From positions 2,914,001 through 2,978,000 of the forward strand of contig OY820914.1 of NCBI GenBank assembly GCA_963682005.1: a stretch of DNA of 64,000 nucleotides. The letters are read 5' to 3'. This document shows positions 43,001-52,900 of this stretch, in pieces (position 1 is the stretch's first letter; every line of letters starts with the position of its first letter). The DNA is from CAIYUC01 sp963682005. Its GTDB lineage: Bacteria > Bacteroidota > Bacteroidia > Bacteroidales > FEN-979. The notes below the pieces were generated by a model. That model worked only from the letters and a program-made list of their open reading frames with translations. It was not told the DNA's origin and made no database searches. The position numbers and the translations under genes are program-made.

Positions 43001-46000
43001 TGTCGACAATAATAAATTTGAAAATAATACATCCGGATCAATGGTTTTCGTGAGCAGTGTTTATGGACCATATGGACCGTTGAGCAATCTGGTTGTTTCG
43101 AACAATACATTTCTTGGGAAAGGGCCTGCCCTTAGTGCTCAGGCAGCCTATTATAATGGAGGATTAAATACAGATCTTCAGGTTTTCAATAACCAATTTT
43201 CTGGTGGTAACACAACATCAATCGGTTTGCGTGTTGTTGGTGTCGATAATGCTCAAATCAGCTCAAATACATTTACAGGTTACACGGATACGGATATTGA
43301 TGTTCAGTATTTGAGTACCTTGGTTACTATAGAAAACAACCTCCTGTCAAACAGCGCACGAGGAGTATATGTTCGTGGATGGACAAATGGAGCTGATGTT
43401 GCTGTGCACCAGAATTCATTTACAAATTGCAGTGTCGCTGCAATCGTGAACTATGAACCGGAAGCATGGCCAAGCTATACACCGGTTGATGCCACTTGTA
43501 ACTGGTGGGGTGATGTATGCTATGATAATTTCATATCAAAAATCACTGGATTGGTGACTTATTCACCATGGCTGATCGATGGAACAAATACAGCTACAGG
43601 CCTTGGATTTATTCCATTAACAGGAATATGCACAGGCGTAATCGAAGAAGTAACTGAAGTTTCATTGCAATCCAATACAACAGGTATAGCTCCCTGGAGC
43701 CCGGTTACCGGAAATCTTGCCGGCGGATATAATATGTGCCTTGATGCCGCAATTCCTTTCTATTATCTAGACATCAATACACTCACAACCTCCTTGCCAC
43801 TTGAAATTGGCGTAAAGAACGCTTTCAGTCTGCCTTCTCCCAACGCTACCCTGATTGCTTATTGGGCTGCTCACGGAATTACCGGTCCTGGTTCTGGCTG
43901 GCAGGGCGTGATCTGGAATATAATTAATGGCACCGCACCTATATTCTATATTGTATGGGACGGTTCAGATTACAAACTGATCGACGGACTGCAATGGCAG
44001 GCATTCAACGTTGAAGCACCGCTTCGCGTTAATGGTGATTATCCACAGGATACCTATTCATACGTGGGCAAAGTTGAAAACCTTGATGGTTGTCTCTCAG
44101 ATAACATCACTGTTACTATGCAATTCAATACCATCCCGGCTGTTAGTGCTGTTTCTATGCAGACCAATACAACGGGTATAGCTCCATGGTCACCTGTAAA
44201 CGGCGATCTTGGATCCGGTTACTACATGTGTATCGACCCGGTTACTCCATGGTATTACCTTGATATCAATGCTCTGACATCATCTGTTACCCTAAATGCA
44301 GGGGCAATGAATGCCTTCACACTTGACGGGCCGAATGCAAACCTTATTGCTTATTGGGCAGATCATGGCATTCCTTCAGATCCTGGAACAGGATGGCAGC
44401 ATGTCATGTGGGAAATCATCCACGGCACAGCACCAACATTCTATATTACGTTCGACGGTTCAGATTACCAGCTGATCGATGGTCTGCAATGGCAGGCATT
44501 CAGCATAGTAGCACCATTGCGGGTAAATGGTGAATTTCCGCAAGGCACCTATGAATACAATGGAACTGTCCTTGGAAACAACGGCTGCGTCTCAAATGAA
44601 ATTTCAGTTTCAATGACTTTCAATTCAGATCCTGTCCTTGTTATCACCGATCCCGCAACGGTTTGCGCTCCTGCAACAATCGATATTACAGCAGCAGCCA
44701 TTACGGCCGGTAGCAGCCTCAACGGTGGAACCCTTAGCTATTGGGAAGATGCAGATGCAACAGTTCCTCTTTTAAATCCAGCTTCAATCAGTGTTCCCGG
44801 GACCTATTACATTAAGGCAACTACGTTAGCCGGTTGTTCTGATATTAAAGCTGTGATCGTTACAATCGATCCTGCAACAGTTGGTGGAACTGTAGGCTCA
44901 AGCGACCTTGCCTGTGGTGCAAAAACAGGAGGTACACTTTTCCTGACAGGCCAGACCGGGAATGTTGTTAAATGGGAACAATCCATAAATAACGGTGTTT
45001 TCTGGACGGACATTCTTACAACTGATACTTATTATCGTTATCCTGCACTCTCTCACACAACGATGTACCGCGCAATTGTTAAAAGTGGTGTCTGTAATGA
45101 AGAAGCATCTGTTGCTGCAACAATCTATACTGGTGTTGAATCATTTATTGGATCAGCTACAAATTGCTATTCGGAAGGAATCGTTATTCCTGTAACTGTT
45201 AGATCTTTCAAAGATGTTGGATCAATCTCGCTGACGATCAACTTTGATCAGAATGCTTTAGAATTCGCCGGAGCAAGTGATTATGGAACACCTAACGACT
45301 GGCTATTTGATGTTGGTCTGCTCAGTGCAGGTACAATAAGAGCTGCAGGTATTCACCCATTCTTCCTGGGCTTTGATCTGCCTGATGATGCTGTCCTTTT
45401 TAAACTCCACTTCAATTATATTGGAGCAAATACGGGTGGTTCATTTGCAGTTACATTTAATGATACCGATGCTGATAATTGCCAGTATGGTTCATCTTTG
45501 CCTCCTTACTTTGATATATTCTGTGATACGCCGTATGGTGACTTCTATCATAATGGATCAGTCAGTGTATATGGACAGTTAGTCGCAGGCACTACCAATG
45601 GTGATCAGACAATTTGTTACAATGCTGAATCTCCTGCATTGACAGCAAATGAACCTGGCGGCGGCAGCGGTACATATACATATCAATGGGAGATTCTCAA
45701 TGGTACATTATGGGAAGCTGTCGTAGGTGCAACGGATCTCATATATAGCCCCGGGCAACTCACAGCAGATGCGACCTACAGGTTGATGCAAACGGATACT
45801 TATTGCTCTCCTGACCAGGTGGTATATACCACCCCGCAGACTGTGGATGTTTATGGATCATTTTCAGCCGGTACGGCAGGTGAGGACCAGACAATATGTT
45901 TTGGCGAAACACCAGATCAAATATCCTCGACAACACCAAACGGTGGAAGTGGCACTTTCCAATATCAATGGCAGAAATTCATCGGACCAGACTGGTTTGA

Positions 46001-49000
46001 TCTGCCAGGTGAAAATTCATTGACATATACTGTGGGTTCACTTTCGTCATCAGCCGAATACCGGTTAAAACAAACCGATACCTATTGCAGTCCCGCACAG
46101 GTTGTATATACAAATTCTGTGTATATTACAGTTCATGAATATTTGGACAATGGTACTGCTTCTGGAGATCAGACAATATGTAATGGCGAAACACCTGAAG
46201 ATCTTGCAACAACCGCCCCATCTGGAGGCAGTGGAACCTTCACTTACCAGTGGCAATTATTGGACGGCTCAATCTGGAATGATATCCTTGGAGCTACCGG
46301 GATGACATATAATCCTGGCTCTATGACCATTAGCGGTGAATACAGGGTCAAGCAAACGGATACATTCTGTGATCCTGACCAGGTTGTATACACAAACAGT
46401 GTAAAGATCACAGTTCACGAACTTCTCATTGCAGGTGAAGCAGGCACTGATCAGGTACTTTGTTTTGGTGAAACCCCTGCAACATTATCTGCTGATGCAC
46501 CTGGTGGTGGAAGTGGAACATTCACTTACCAATGGCAGATCTGGAATGGAACTTCATGGGAGAATTTAAGCGGAGAGAATAGTTTGGACTATTCTCCCGG
46601 AGCATTGACAGCTACGACTGAGTATCGACTGGAACAGACTGATACTTACTGTGATCCTGATCAGGTCGTTTACACAAATGTGGTTACGATTACCATTTAC
46701 GGAGAGCTTACTGCAGGTTCGGCCAGTCTAGATCAAACTATTTGCTACGGAGAAGCTCCGGTAACGCTGAATGCAACTGAACCAAGCGGGGGTAATGGAT
46801 CTTATACCTATATTTGGCAGGTACTGAATGGAACTTCCTGGGATGACATTTCAGGGGAAACCAGTCTCTCATATTCACCGGGGAGTTTAACAATTTCGCA
46901 GGAATACAGGGTAAAGCAAACAAATTCATTCTGCGAACCTGATCAGGTTGTTTATACAAATGCAGTTACAATTACAGTTCATGGCCAACTGACTGCCGGT
47001 TTGGCAACCGCTGATCAGACCATCTGCAACGGTGAAACGCCGGAAGGATTATCCTCTACCATACCTTCAGGAGGTAGCGGCACCTTTAGTTACCAATGGC
47101 AAATGTGGAGTGAATTTGTCAAATTACCATCATGGTCTGACATTCCCGGAGCAACTGATTTGATATATTATCCAGGAGCTTTGACAGCGACAAATCACTA
47201 CAGGTTAATCCAAACTGATGCATTCTGCGATCCTGACCAGGTGGTTATTACCAACAGTGTAACGATCACTGTTCATGCTTTACTGGTAGCAGGAACTGCT
47301 GGCATTAATCAGACCCTATGCAATGGGGAAACTCCTGCAGAATTAACAGCTTCATCACCTACAGGAGGCAGTTCAACATATACTTACCAGTGGCAGGTGC
47401 TTAATGGCACATCCTGGGAGGATATCATTGGTGCCAGTTTGCAAAATTATACACCTGGACCATTATCAGCTACCACTGAATACAGACTGAAACAATCTGA
47501 TAATTTCTGTGATCCGGTCCAATCAGTTTATACGAATGTAGTGACGATCACTGTTCATGGTGTTCTGACCCCAGGAATTGCTGGGTCGGCCCAAACCATT
47601 TGCAAAGGCGAAACGCCGGCAGGGTTATCTGCTGATACCCCATCAGGTGGTAGTGGAACATTCATCTATCAGTGGCAGGTATGGAATGGTGCAACCTGGG
47701 ATGATATCTTAGGTGAAACCAATCTTGCATATGCCCCCGGTACTCTGACATCAACAACTGAATACCGGTTGAAGCAATCAGATACTTATTGTTCCCCTGA
47801 CCAGGAAGTATTCACCAATGTCGTAACAATAACCGTTTACAGTACGTTGATTGCAGGTTCTGCGGGATCAGATCAGCTGATCTGTTATGCTGATACTCCA
47901 TCAGACCTGTTATCCACTTCGGCAACTGGCGGCAGCGGTAGCTATAGTTTCCAGTGGCAAATCTTTAATGGTACTTCCTGGGATGATATCCTTGGCGCCA
48001 ATAATTTGTCATATGGACCAGGTTCTCTGACGATCACAAGCCTTTACCGGATAAAACAATCGGATACATATTGCAATCCTGATCAGGTGGTCTACTCCAA
48101 TATTGTTACAGTGACTGTTGATCAGGGCAATACGATAAGTGGAACGCTTAAATATTACAAAGCCGGGGCTGCCAATGTTTCAATGAATAATGTAACATTA
48201 TGGCTGCTTTCAGGTGGTAATTATAAAGCTGCTTATACAACTGATGCGGTAACCGGACACTATGAATTCAATCATATCTGTGGTGGAGACTACACCATTG
48301 TAGTTCATCAGAATAACAAACCTGTGGGTGGTATCAATGCAACGGATGCAGCCCAGGTGAATTGGTGGCAAACACATTTCTATAATATAGAAAGGGTTAG
48401 ATTCCAGAGTGGAGACAATACGTTCGAGAATTATATCAATGCTACCGATGCTTACCTGATCCAATACTATTTTGTAACAGGGACTCCATTCGAAAGAACT
48501 GTGGAAACAGGCACACCATGGACCTACTATAAGGCTGGAGACATAATTGCCAGCAATTTTGTTCCTGGTTCTGCATACCTCGATGCACATCCGGACATGG
48601 AAGTCACAATGGGCTCTTCACCGGTCACCTATAATATATATGGTATGGCAATCGGAGATTTCAATGGAAGCTTTACTCCTGGAGGAGCAAAGGAAACCAG
48701 CACATCTGTACAGCTTGTTAATGGAGATGTAAGGCAGGCTGGAAGCAATTCTGAAATTGAAGTACCCGTTAGAATTGTTCATTCATCACAGGTAGGCGCT
48801 GTTTCCCTCATTTTGAACTTCCCGGAAAACCTTGTCGAGATTAAAGATGTGACCATTGCTGACGGGAATTTGAACTGGGCAGTAAAAGGAAACGAACTGA
48901 GGATCGGCTGGCATACGGGAAATCCGCTGAACCTTTCCGCGAATGGAGCATTGCTGACCTTGAAACTGAAAACAACTGGCGAATTTGTTACCGGAAAATC

Positions 49001-49406
49001 GATCCGGTTTAGCCTTGCTTCAGATCCTTTGAATGAACTTGCTGATAATTACTTCAATGTAATACCGGATGCAATTTTAAGTATGGATGTTCTTGAAGCA
49101 TCCCCGATTGGAATTCCTGAACATGCTGGTTCTTCTTCCTTGAATCTGCAAAACCGCCCGAATCCTTTCAATGAATTCACAACCATCAGCTATTCCCTGC
49201 CATTTGCCGGACAGGTAACATTGGAGATTCACAACCTTATCGGGGAAAATATTAAGTCCCTGGTGGATGAATTACAGGTACAAGGTGATCATTCTTTGAG
49301 ATTTGATGCCGGTACACTCGTTCCTGGTGTTTATACAGCAACAATTAAGCTGAGAAACAATAGCGACGAGATTATCCGTACAATTAAAATCCTAAAAACC
49401 AGGTAG
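40035..49406 (+). CDS. Giant T9SS-exported surface protein with beta-helix, Ig-like repeats and cohesin-like domains
   Basis: This 3123-residue protein has a signal peptide (1-36, ending A-N-G-Q), a shared N-terminal domain (to about 345), two right-handed beta-helix blocks (about 346-815 and 828-1155) and a tandem-duplicated 164-residue module (1209-1533). Then come two more modules, a cohesin-like domain (about 1703-1846, with V-P-V-T-like V-I-P-V-T-V-R-S-F), nine Ig/PKD-like repeats (1848-2697), a dockerin-like segment with N-A-T-D-A twice (about 2764 and 2800), a second cohesin-like domain (about 2909-3030) and a T9SS type A sorting domain (about 3045-3123, with N-R-P-N-P-F-N). It is surely exported and probably forms a long surface or matrix fibre. 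The beta-helix may bind or cleave polysaccharide, but no catalytic residues were assigned. A terminator follows. Confidence 0.88.
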   Translation: MKKISFEKNNGLAFLKKFFILGLFMMVWLFAGIANGQLSAHLVLTGSSFTPQTIVLEQGSTLNITIPNTVANHVYRIQRTSPADPSYLDLTSGGGDLVIPPVLIKSAGEQVITVMEKGSGNYMKSFTVNPGIVTGNNSMMNLFNGQEGQNRITLKAPLTEEIETVPALVDNHATICTGGGVIVKVSGSTNGDIYRLQQTDPVSPSFQLKTGNGGTMTFDSPAYATVNSIWTITNTTSYTLNKSFYIDIVAQPTAPTLTLDPAEGSVCAGTDISAVLNTGGTDGFHCSDSYDYSLDGGSSWSPYTLGTDIPTTGAGLTSVKIRAKRSDSEGRSCSAENIYSWTVITHVHNVTPGHEGNYCTIQQAIDAAFSGDEIHVDAGTYIEWVVINKSLTILGPNAGVDPNTETRGLEAIILPNHNSPYDDALVSIQASNVTFKGFSLNGDNPSISGGEDVMGVDVNMSDGIQNGPTYGTYYQIDNLTIENNIFQNFTYDGVFIWETFGVDRSFNYIHHNYFFNMWEGVQTYAMQAEVSYNKFDQVNRGLSMHGVHVATDPGFSPKITHNTINIEWTNPYNDREVGIWVNYRDATAPDLEVSDNVINTPTAFDVGKTFYGFFASTISNDRVVTFKNNTINGDNNCTGGFYTSNCPSNNLVIQGGSFNDIMDYGILAVNRDASWGAGNVKLTVDNVKIKVSSGGIGIKEEIINPYTTTVSVDVKNGTEIWDPPMGGIGILLKGSGATITFSGTAPSAKLHDLDKYIVYESNGTTVPATATDATTVEFDGDLGSAMTLAKLFDVEDKITHKIDYSSFGFVTVKNGNDFVTTNSFIAPHTTSALIQRAIDAASTGWTVNVDGGTYTESVNVNKSVTILGAQAGVTGFDPTRPAIDESEITQTVAVPSAGVYVSAGGAVVDGFVIRKTTPGGSGVGVGLAASGSGYEIRNNIIQNNTMGLYMASEGTNQTKIVGNYFLANNVAGSASGDAIYGDQRAVNILVDNNKFENNTSGSMVFVSSVYGPYGPLSNLVVSNNTFLGKGPALSAQAAYYNGGLNTDLQVFNNQFSGGNTTSIGLRVVGVDNAQISSNTFTGYTDTDIDVQYLSTLVTIENNLLSNSARGVYVRGWTNGADVAVHQNSFTNCSVAAIVNYEPEAWPSYTPVDATCNWWGDVCYDNFISKITGLVTYSPWLIDGTNTATGLGFIPLTGICTGVIEEVTEVSLQSNTTGIAPWSPVTGNLAGGYNMCLDAAIPFYYLDINTLTTSLPLEIGVKNAFSLPSPNATLIAYWAAHGITGPGSGWQGVIWNIINGTAPIFYIVWDGSDYKLIDGLQWQAFNVEAPLRVNGDYPQDTYSYVGKVENLDGCLSDNITVTMQFNTIPAVSAVSMQTNTTGIAPWSPVNGDLGSGYYMCIDPVTPWYYLDINALTSSVTLNAGAMNAFTLDGPNANLIAYWADHGIPSDPGTGWQHVMWEIIHGTAPTFYITFDGSDYQLIDGLQWQAFSIVAPLRVNGEFPQGTYEYNGTVLGNNGCVSNEISVSMTFNSDPVLVITDPATVCAPATIDITAAAITAGSSLNGGTLSYWEDADATVPLLNPASISVPGTYYIKATTLAGCSDIKAVIVTIDPATVGGTVGSSDLACGAKTGGTLFLTGQTGNVVKWEQSINNGVFWTDILTTDTYYRYPALSHTTMYRAIVKSGVCNEEASVAATIYTGVESFIGSATNCYSEGIVIPVTVRSFKDVGSISLTINFDQNALEFAGASDYGTPNDWLFDVGLLSAGTIRAAGIHPFFLGFDLPDDAVLFKLHFNYIGANTGGSFAVTFNDTDADNCQYGSSLPPYFDIFCDTPYGDFYHNGSVSVYGQLVAGTTNGDQTICYNAESPALTANEPGGGSGTYTYQWEILNGTLWEAVVGATDLIYSPGQLTADATYRLMQTDTYCSPDQVVYTTPQTVDVYGSFSAGTAGEDQTICFGETPDQISSTTPNGGSGTFQYQWQKFIGPDWFDLPGENSLTYTVGSLSSSAEYRLKQTDTYCSPAQVVYTNSVYITVHEYLDNGTASGDQTICNGETPEDLATTAPSGGSGTFTYQWQLLDGSIWNDILGATGMTYNPGSMTISGEYRVKQTDTFCDPDQVVYTNSVKITVHELLIAGEAGTDQVLCFGETPATLSADAPGGGSGTFTYQWQIWNGTSWENLSGENSLDYSPGALTATTEYRLEQTDTYCDPDQVVYTNVVTITIYGELTAGSASLDQTICYGEAPVTLNATEPSGGNGSYTYIWQVLNGTSWDDISGETSLSYSPGSLTISQEYRVKQTNSFCEPDQVVYTNAVTITVHGQLTAGLATADQTICNGETPEGLSSTIPSGGSGTFSYQWQMWSEFVKLPSWSDIPGATDLIYYPGALTATNHYRLIQTDAFCDPDQVVITNSVTITVHALLVAGTAGINQTLCNGETPAELTASSPTGGSSTYTYQWQVLNGTSWEDIIGASLQNYTPGPLSATTEYRLKQSDNFCDPVQSVYTNVVTITVHGVLTPGIAGSAQTICKGETPAGLSADTPSGGSGTFIYQWQVWNGATWDDILGETNLAYAPGTLTSTTEYRLKQSDTYCSPDQEVFTNVVTITVYSTLIAGSAGSDQLICYADTPSDLLSTSATGGSGSYSFQWQIFNGTSWDDILGANNLSYGPGSLTITSLYRIKQSDTYCNPDQVVYSNIVTVTVDQGNTISGTLKYYKAGAANVSMNNVTLWLLSGGNYKAAYTTDAVTGHYEFNHICGGDYTIVVHQNNKPVGGINATDAAQVNWWQTHFYNIERVRFQSGDNTFENYINATDAYLIQYYFVTGTPFERTVETGTPWTYYKAGDIIASNFVPGSAYLDAHPDMEVTMGSSPVTYNIYGMAIGDFNGSFTPGGAKETSTSVQLVNGDVRQAGSNSEIEVPVRIVHSSQVGAVSLILNFPENLVEIKDVTIADGNLNWAVKGNELRIGWHTGNPLNLSANGALLTLKLKTTGEFVTGKSIRFSLASDPLNELADNYFNVIPDAILSMDVLEASPIGIPEHAGSSSLNLQNRPNPFNEFTTISYSLPFAGQVTLEIHNLIGENIKSLVDELQVQGDHSLRFDAGTLVPGVYTATIKLRNNSDEIIRTIKILKTR
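43659..44632 (+). repeat. Tandem duplication of a 164-residue module in giant gene 1
   Basis: Two copies begin at 43659 and 44151, a 492-bp period. Both start with V-S-x-Q-x-N-T-T-G-I-A-P-W-S-P-V and both contain D-G-L-Q-W-Q-A-F. The module does not occur in the other two giant genes. Confidence 0.85.
45576..48125 (+). repeat. Nine Ig/PKD-like tandem repeats of about 94 residues
   Basis: Each unit has Q-T-I-C-x-G-E-T-P, a G-G-S-G-T-F-x-Y-Q-W-Q core and closes with Y-R-L-K-Q-T-D-T-Y-C and V-V-Y-T-N-V-V-T-I-T-V. The two conserved cysteines could form a disulphide. Units differ enough to be recognisable as individual copies. Confidence 0.9.
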
Positions 49407-49427
49407 AAATATCAGGACCAAATAGGA

Positions 49428-49464
49428 AAGCGGGGAGCACAATCTGTGCTTCCCGCTTTTTTTT
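49428..49464 (+). terminator. Intrinsic terminator of giant gene 1
   Basis: A 13-bp stem (49428-49440 and 49446-49458, one G-T pair) with a 5-base loop is followed by a run of T. It lies 22 bases after the stop codon. Confidence 0.9.
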
Positions 49465-49927
49465 GGCTCCCATTCCCGGAGAATGAAATTTATTATCTGC
49501 AGAAATTTAAGCACTGGAGTGCATTTTGAATTGGTAAAGTTAAATTATCAACATTTTTGGGGAATTGTTTGAGTAAAAATTTCAACCTAAAAGCTTTTCG
49601 GATAGATATATTATCATTTAATTTAAAATACATATTTTAAGAAAAATACATATTTAAAGTTAATTAAGAATAATTAAAAATTACGTGGATTTAAATAATT
49701 ATGTCTCAATTTATAGTACAATTTTAGTAAATTGCCCAAGTAAAATAGTAAATAAAGCAATTAGAGTAAACTTATAAGCTAGTTTGTGTCTGATAATCAG
49801 CACGATCATTATAGGGTTTTTAACATTGTAATGAGAGGGAGATTATTTGACAGGAATTTCTATATATTTTATTCCCTTTTTGAAATTATTATACAAACAA
49901 TAGTATTGCTCACTAAAACCGAAAAAA
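49465..49927. other. AT-rich intergenic region between giant genes 1 and 2
   Basis: This stretch holds no supported gene. It is very AT-rich. I found no exact TAnnTTTG element. The last bases before ATG 49928 (CTAAAACC then an A-rich run) resemble the leaders of the other two giant genes. Confidence 0.7.
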
Positions 49928-52900
49928 ATGAAAACGTTTTACTCCACTAACAAAGACAAATTTCGGACATTAAGGATGTTACTTTCGCTTACTTTCTTTT
50001 TGTTCGCGTTTTTATTCGTCAATTCCGCGATTGGGCAAGCCTCAGCCAAAGTCACGCTGGCAGGTACCTCATTAATTCAACAAACCGTTAGAATCGATGT
50101 GGGTGGTAACCTTACGATCACCGCCCCCAATACGGAAGCTAAACATGTTTACAGGATTCAACGGACCCTGCCGGCTGATCCTTCCTTCCTTGAGATTCCT
50201 TCAGATGGAGGAAATCTTATTTTTCCGCCAGTGAATATTAAATCACCTGGCGAGCAAGTAATTACAGTTACAGAAAAGGGTGGAAATGGGATGTTTTCAA
50301 TTACCATAAACCCTGGCGCTCCAATGACAGACAATCTTTTCCCGAATTTATTCACACAATCAGGCAGTCAGGGTAAAATATCTCCACGAGCTCCTTTGTC
50401 AGAAGATATTGAAACTATACCGGCCCTTGAAGCCAACCATGTAACTGTTTGTACCGGCGGAGGTGTAATCGTTAAGGTTACAGGTTCTGTCAATGGAGAT
50501 ATTTACAGACTTCAGCAAACGGATCCTGTTACAATTGACTATCAATTGAAAACAGGTGATGGCGGCACCATTACATTTGATACTCCTGCTTATGCATCAT
50601 TAAATTCTGTATGGACAGTAATAAATACCACCAGTTATACATTAAACAAATCTTTTTACATCGATATTGTTCCTCAACCAACAGCACCAGTTCTTTCTTT
50701 ATCTCCTGCGGAGGGTTCAATCTGTGCCGGAACAGGAATCTCAGCAACTCTTAATTCATCCGGTACAGGTGGGCATAATTGCAGCGACAGCTTCGATTAC
50801 AGCATCGACGGAGGAATTACCTGGCTATCATATACACTGGGTTCAACTATCCCGACTACCACTGAACCGTTAGCTACTGTGAAAATTCGTGCAAAAAGAT
50901 CCGATACACAAGGAAGATCCTGCAACGCTGAGAATATTTACACATGGACGATTTACAGCCATGTTCATAATGTAACCCCAGGACATGAAGGGAATTACTG
51001 CACAATTCAACAGGCAATTGGTGCAGCTTTTGATGGTGATGAAATTCATGTGGATGATGGGACGTATATTGAATCGAATATTCTGGTGAATAAATCCTTG
51101 ACTATAATAGGCCAGAGTAAAAATGGAGTCATCATTGTTCCTGATGCTGAAGATGGGAATGCGGACAATGCATTTGGAAGCAGCGCCCAAAATGGATTTA
51201 TCATTAAGGCCAATAATATAACAATTATGAACCTTACCCTTAACGGAAGGGGAAATCCTGGCCTCACCCCTGGCAAGAATAATTTCCGGGCTGGGATTGT
51301 GACAGCTGATGTCAGCTATCCTGGTGGTGGTGGCGTATGGAATAACCTTCATGTTGACAATGTTCACATCATGTACCCATATCGTCGAGGGATTTCTGTA
51401 TATCCATTAACGATTAGCGGAACTGTAATTGAGAACTCACAGATCGAATATGTAGCTTTTAATCATGGTATGTATATTGCCGGGCAGAGTTACATTCTGA
51501 ACAACACGATTAACCAGGCCTTTCAAGGTATAGTACAGGCATTGGATAACACAACTCCTGCAGGCTTATGCCAGGTTAATGGCAACACTCTTTCCAACAT
51601 TGGCAATTATACTGGATGCTGGGGTTACCCGAATGGACAGCCACGCGGTATTCAGTTCAATAATTCTTATTCAGCAGGCAGACAAGTCGAAATCAAGGAT
51701 AATATAATCGGTGATAACGGGCTGGAAATGTATTCCGGTGCTGTAGGTATTTACACCCGCCTTGCCAATGCAAGTTCAATTGTTGAGAATAATACCATTA
51801 CGCTTTCCTCTGGCGTTTCCTGGGCTGATCCGGGTAGTCAGGCTGTTGGATTGCTGCTCGGTTGGTCTTATGACAATGGTTTCACAGCAAAAAATAACCA
51901 CATCAACTCGAACAAATATGGTATTGGAATCATGGTCTTTGGAAATGGTACAATTACGAATCCGCTCATCCTTGAAGGGAATACCCTTACAAGCACAAAC
52001 AGTGATGCACGTGATACAGGAGATGGAACCGGAATCTTTATTTCAAACCAATACCTTTTTGCCGGCGATATGAATCCGTCTTATGTGATTATCCGGAATA
52101 ATAATGAAATCAGCGGTTATGTGAAAGGTATCGATATAATAAAAGGTGGCACCTCTACCCAGCCATTGACCATTCAGGTTTTGGATAATTCTGCTACGAT
52201 CATAGGGAATCAGTTTGGTATTGATGCAAATTTTGGGGCCCTCACAATTACCGGAAACACGATCAAGGAAAACGAAACAGGGGTCCGGTTAACTGGGACT
52301 GCTACTGCAGTAGTGCATTCTAATGGCATTTTCGATAATACAAATTATGGCCTCCAGAACACTACAGGTGTTATCATTGATGCAGAAGACAACTGGTGGG
52401 GAGATGCTTCAGGTCCATACAAAGATCCGGAAAATAAATGCGGACTGGGCAATAAAGTCAGCAATGATGTCGATTTTCAACCGTGGCGGACAACACCAAC
52501 CGGTGGTGCAGGTTCACTTACTGTTCACAATGTGTCACTTGGAACCGATTATTGCACCATTCAGGATGCTGTTCAGAATGCTTCAGCCAATAATGAAATC
52601 CATATTGATGCTGGGACATATGTTGAAGTGGGTCAAATCGTTATCGATAAAAATCTGACGATCATCGGCGCTGATAAATCCACTACAACAATTTCTCCAA
52701 GCACTGATTTTGCATCAGGTGGGTGGATTGTGGTAAACAATGGAATTACCCTCAATCTTTCCAAGGTTGGTCTGGATGGAACCGGTCACATAATTCATAA
52801 AGCAATCCTGTTTAATGGCATCGGAGTTATCGACGATTGTAAATTCAATGAACTTAAACATGGTGCCTATGCGGGGACTGCAGTGGCAATTGATAGTCCG

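Noticed and set aside
45576..48125. Possible CRISPR or satellite array
   Set aside because: The period is about 282 bp, it keeps an open frame and the units encode Ig-like domains.
50870..51367. Minus-strand frames inside the giant genes
   Set aside because: They have low-complexity composition from antisense repeats and no start signals or domains.
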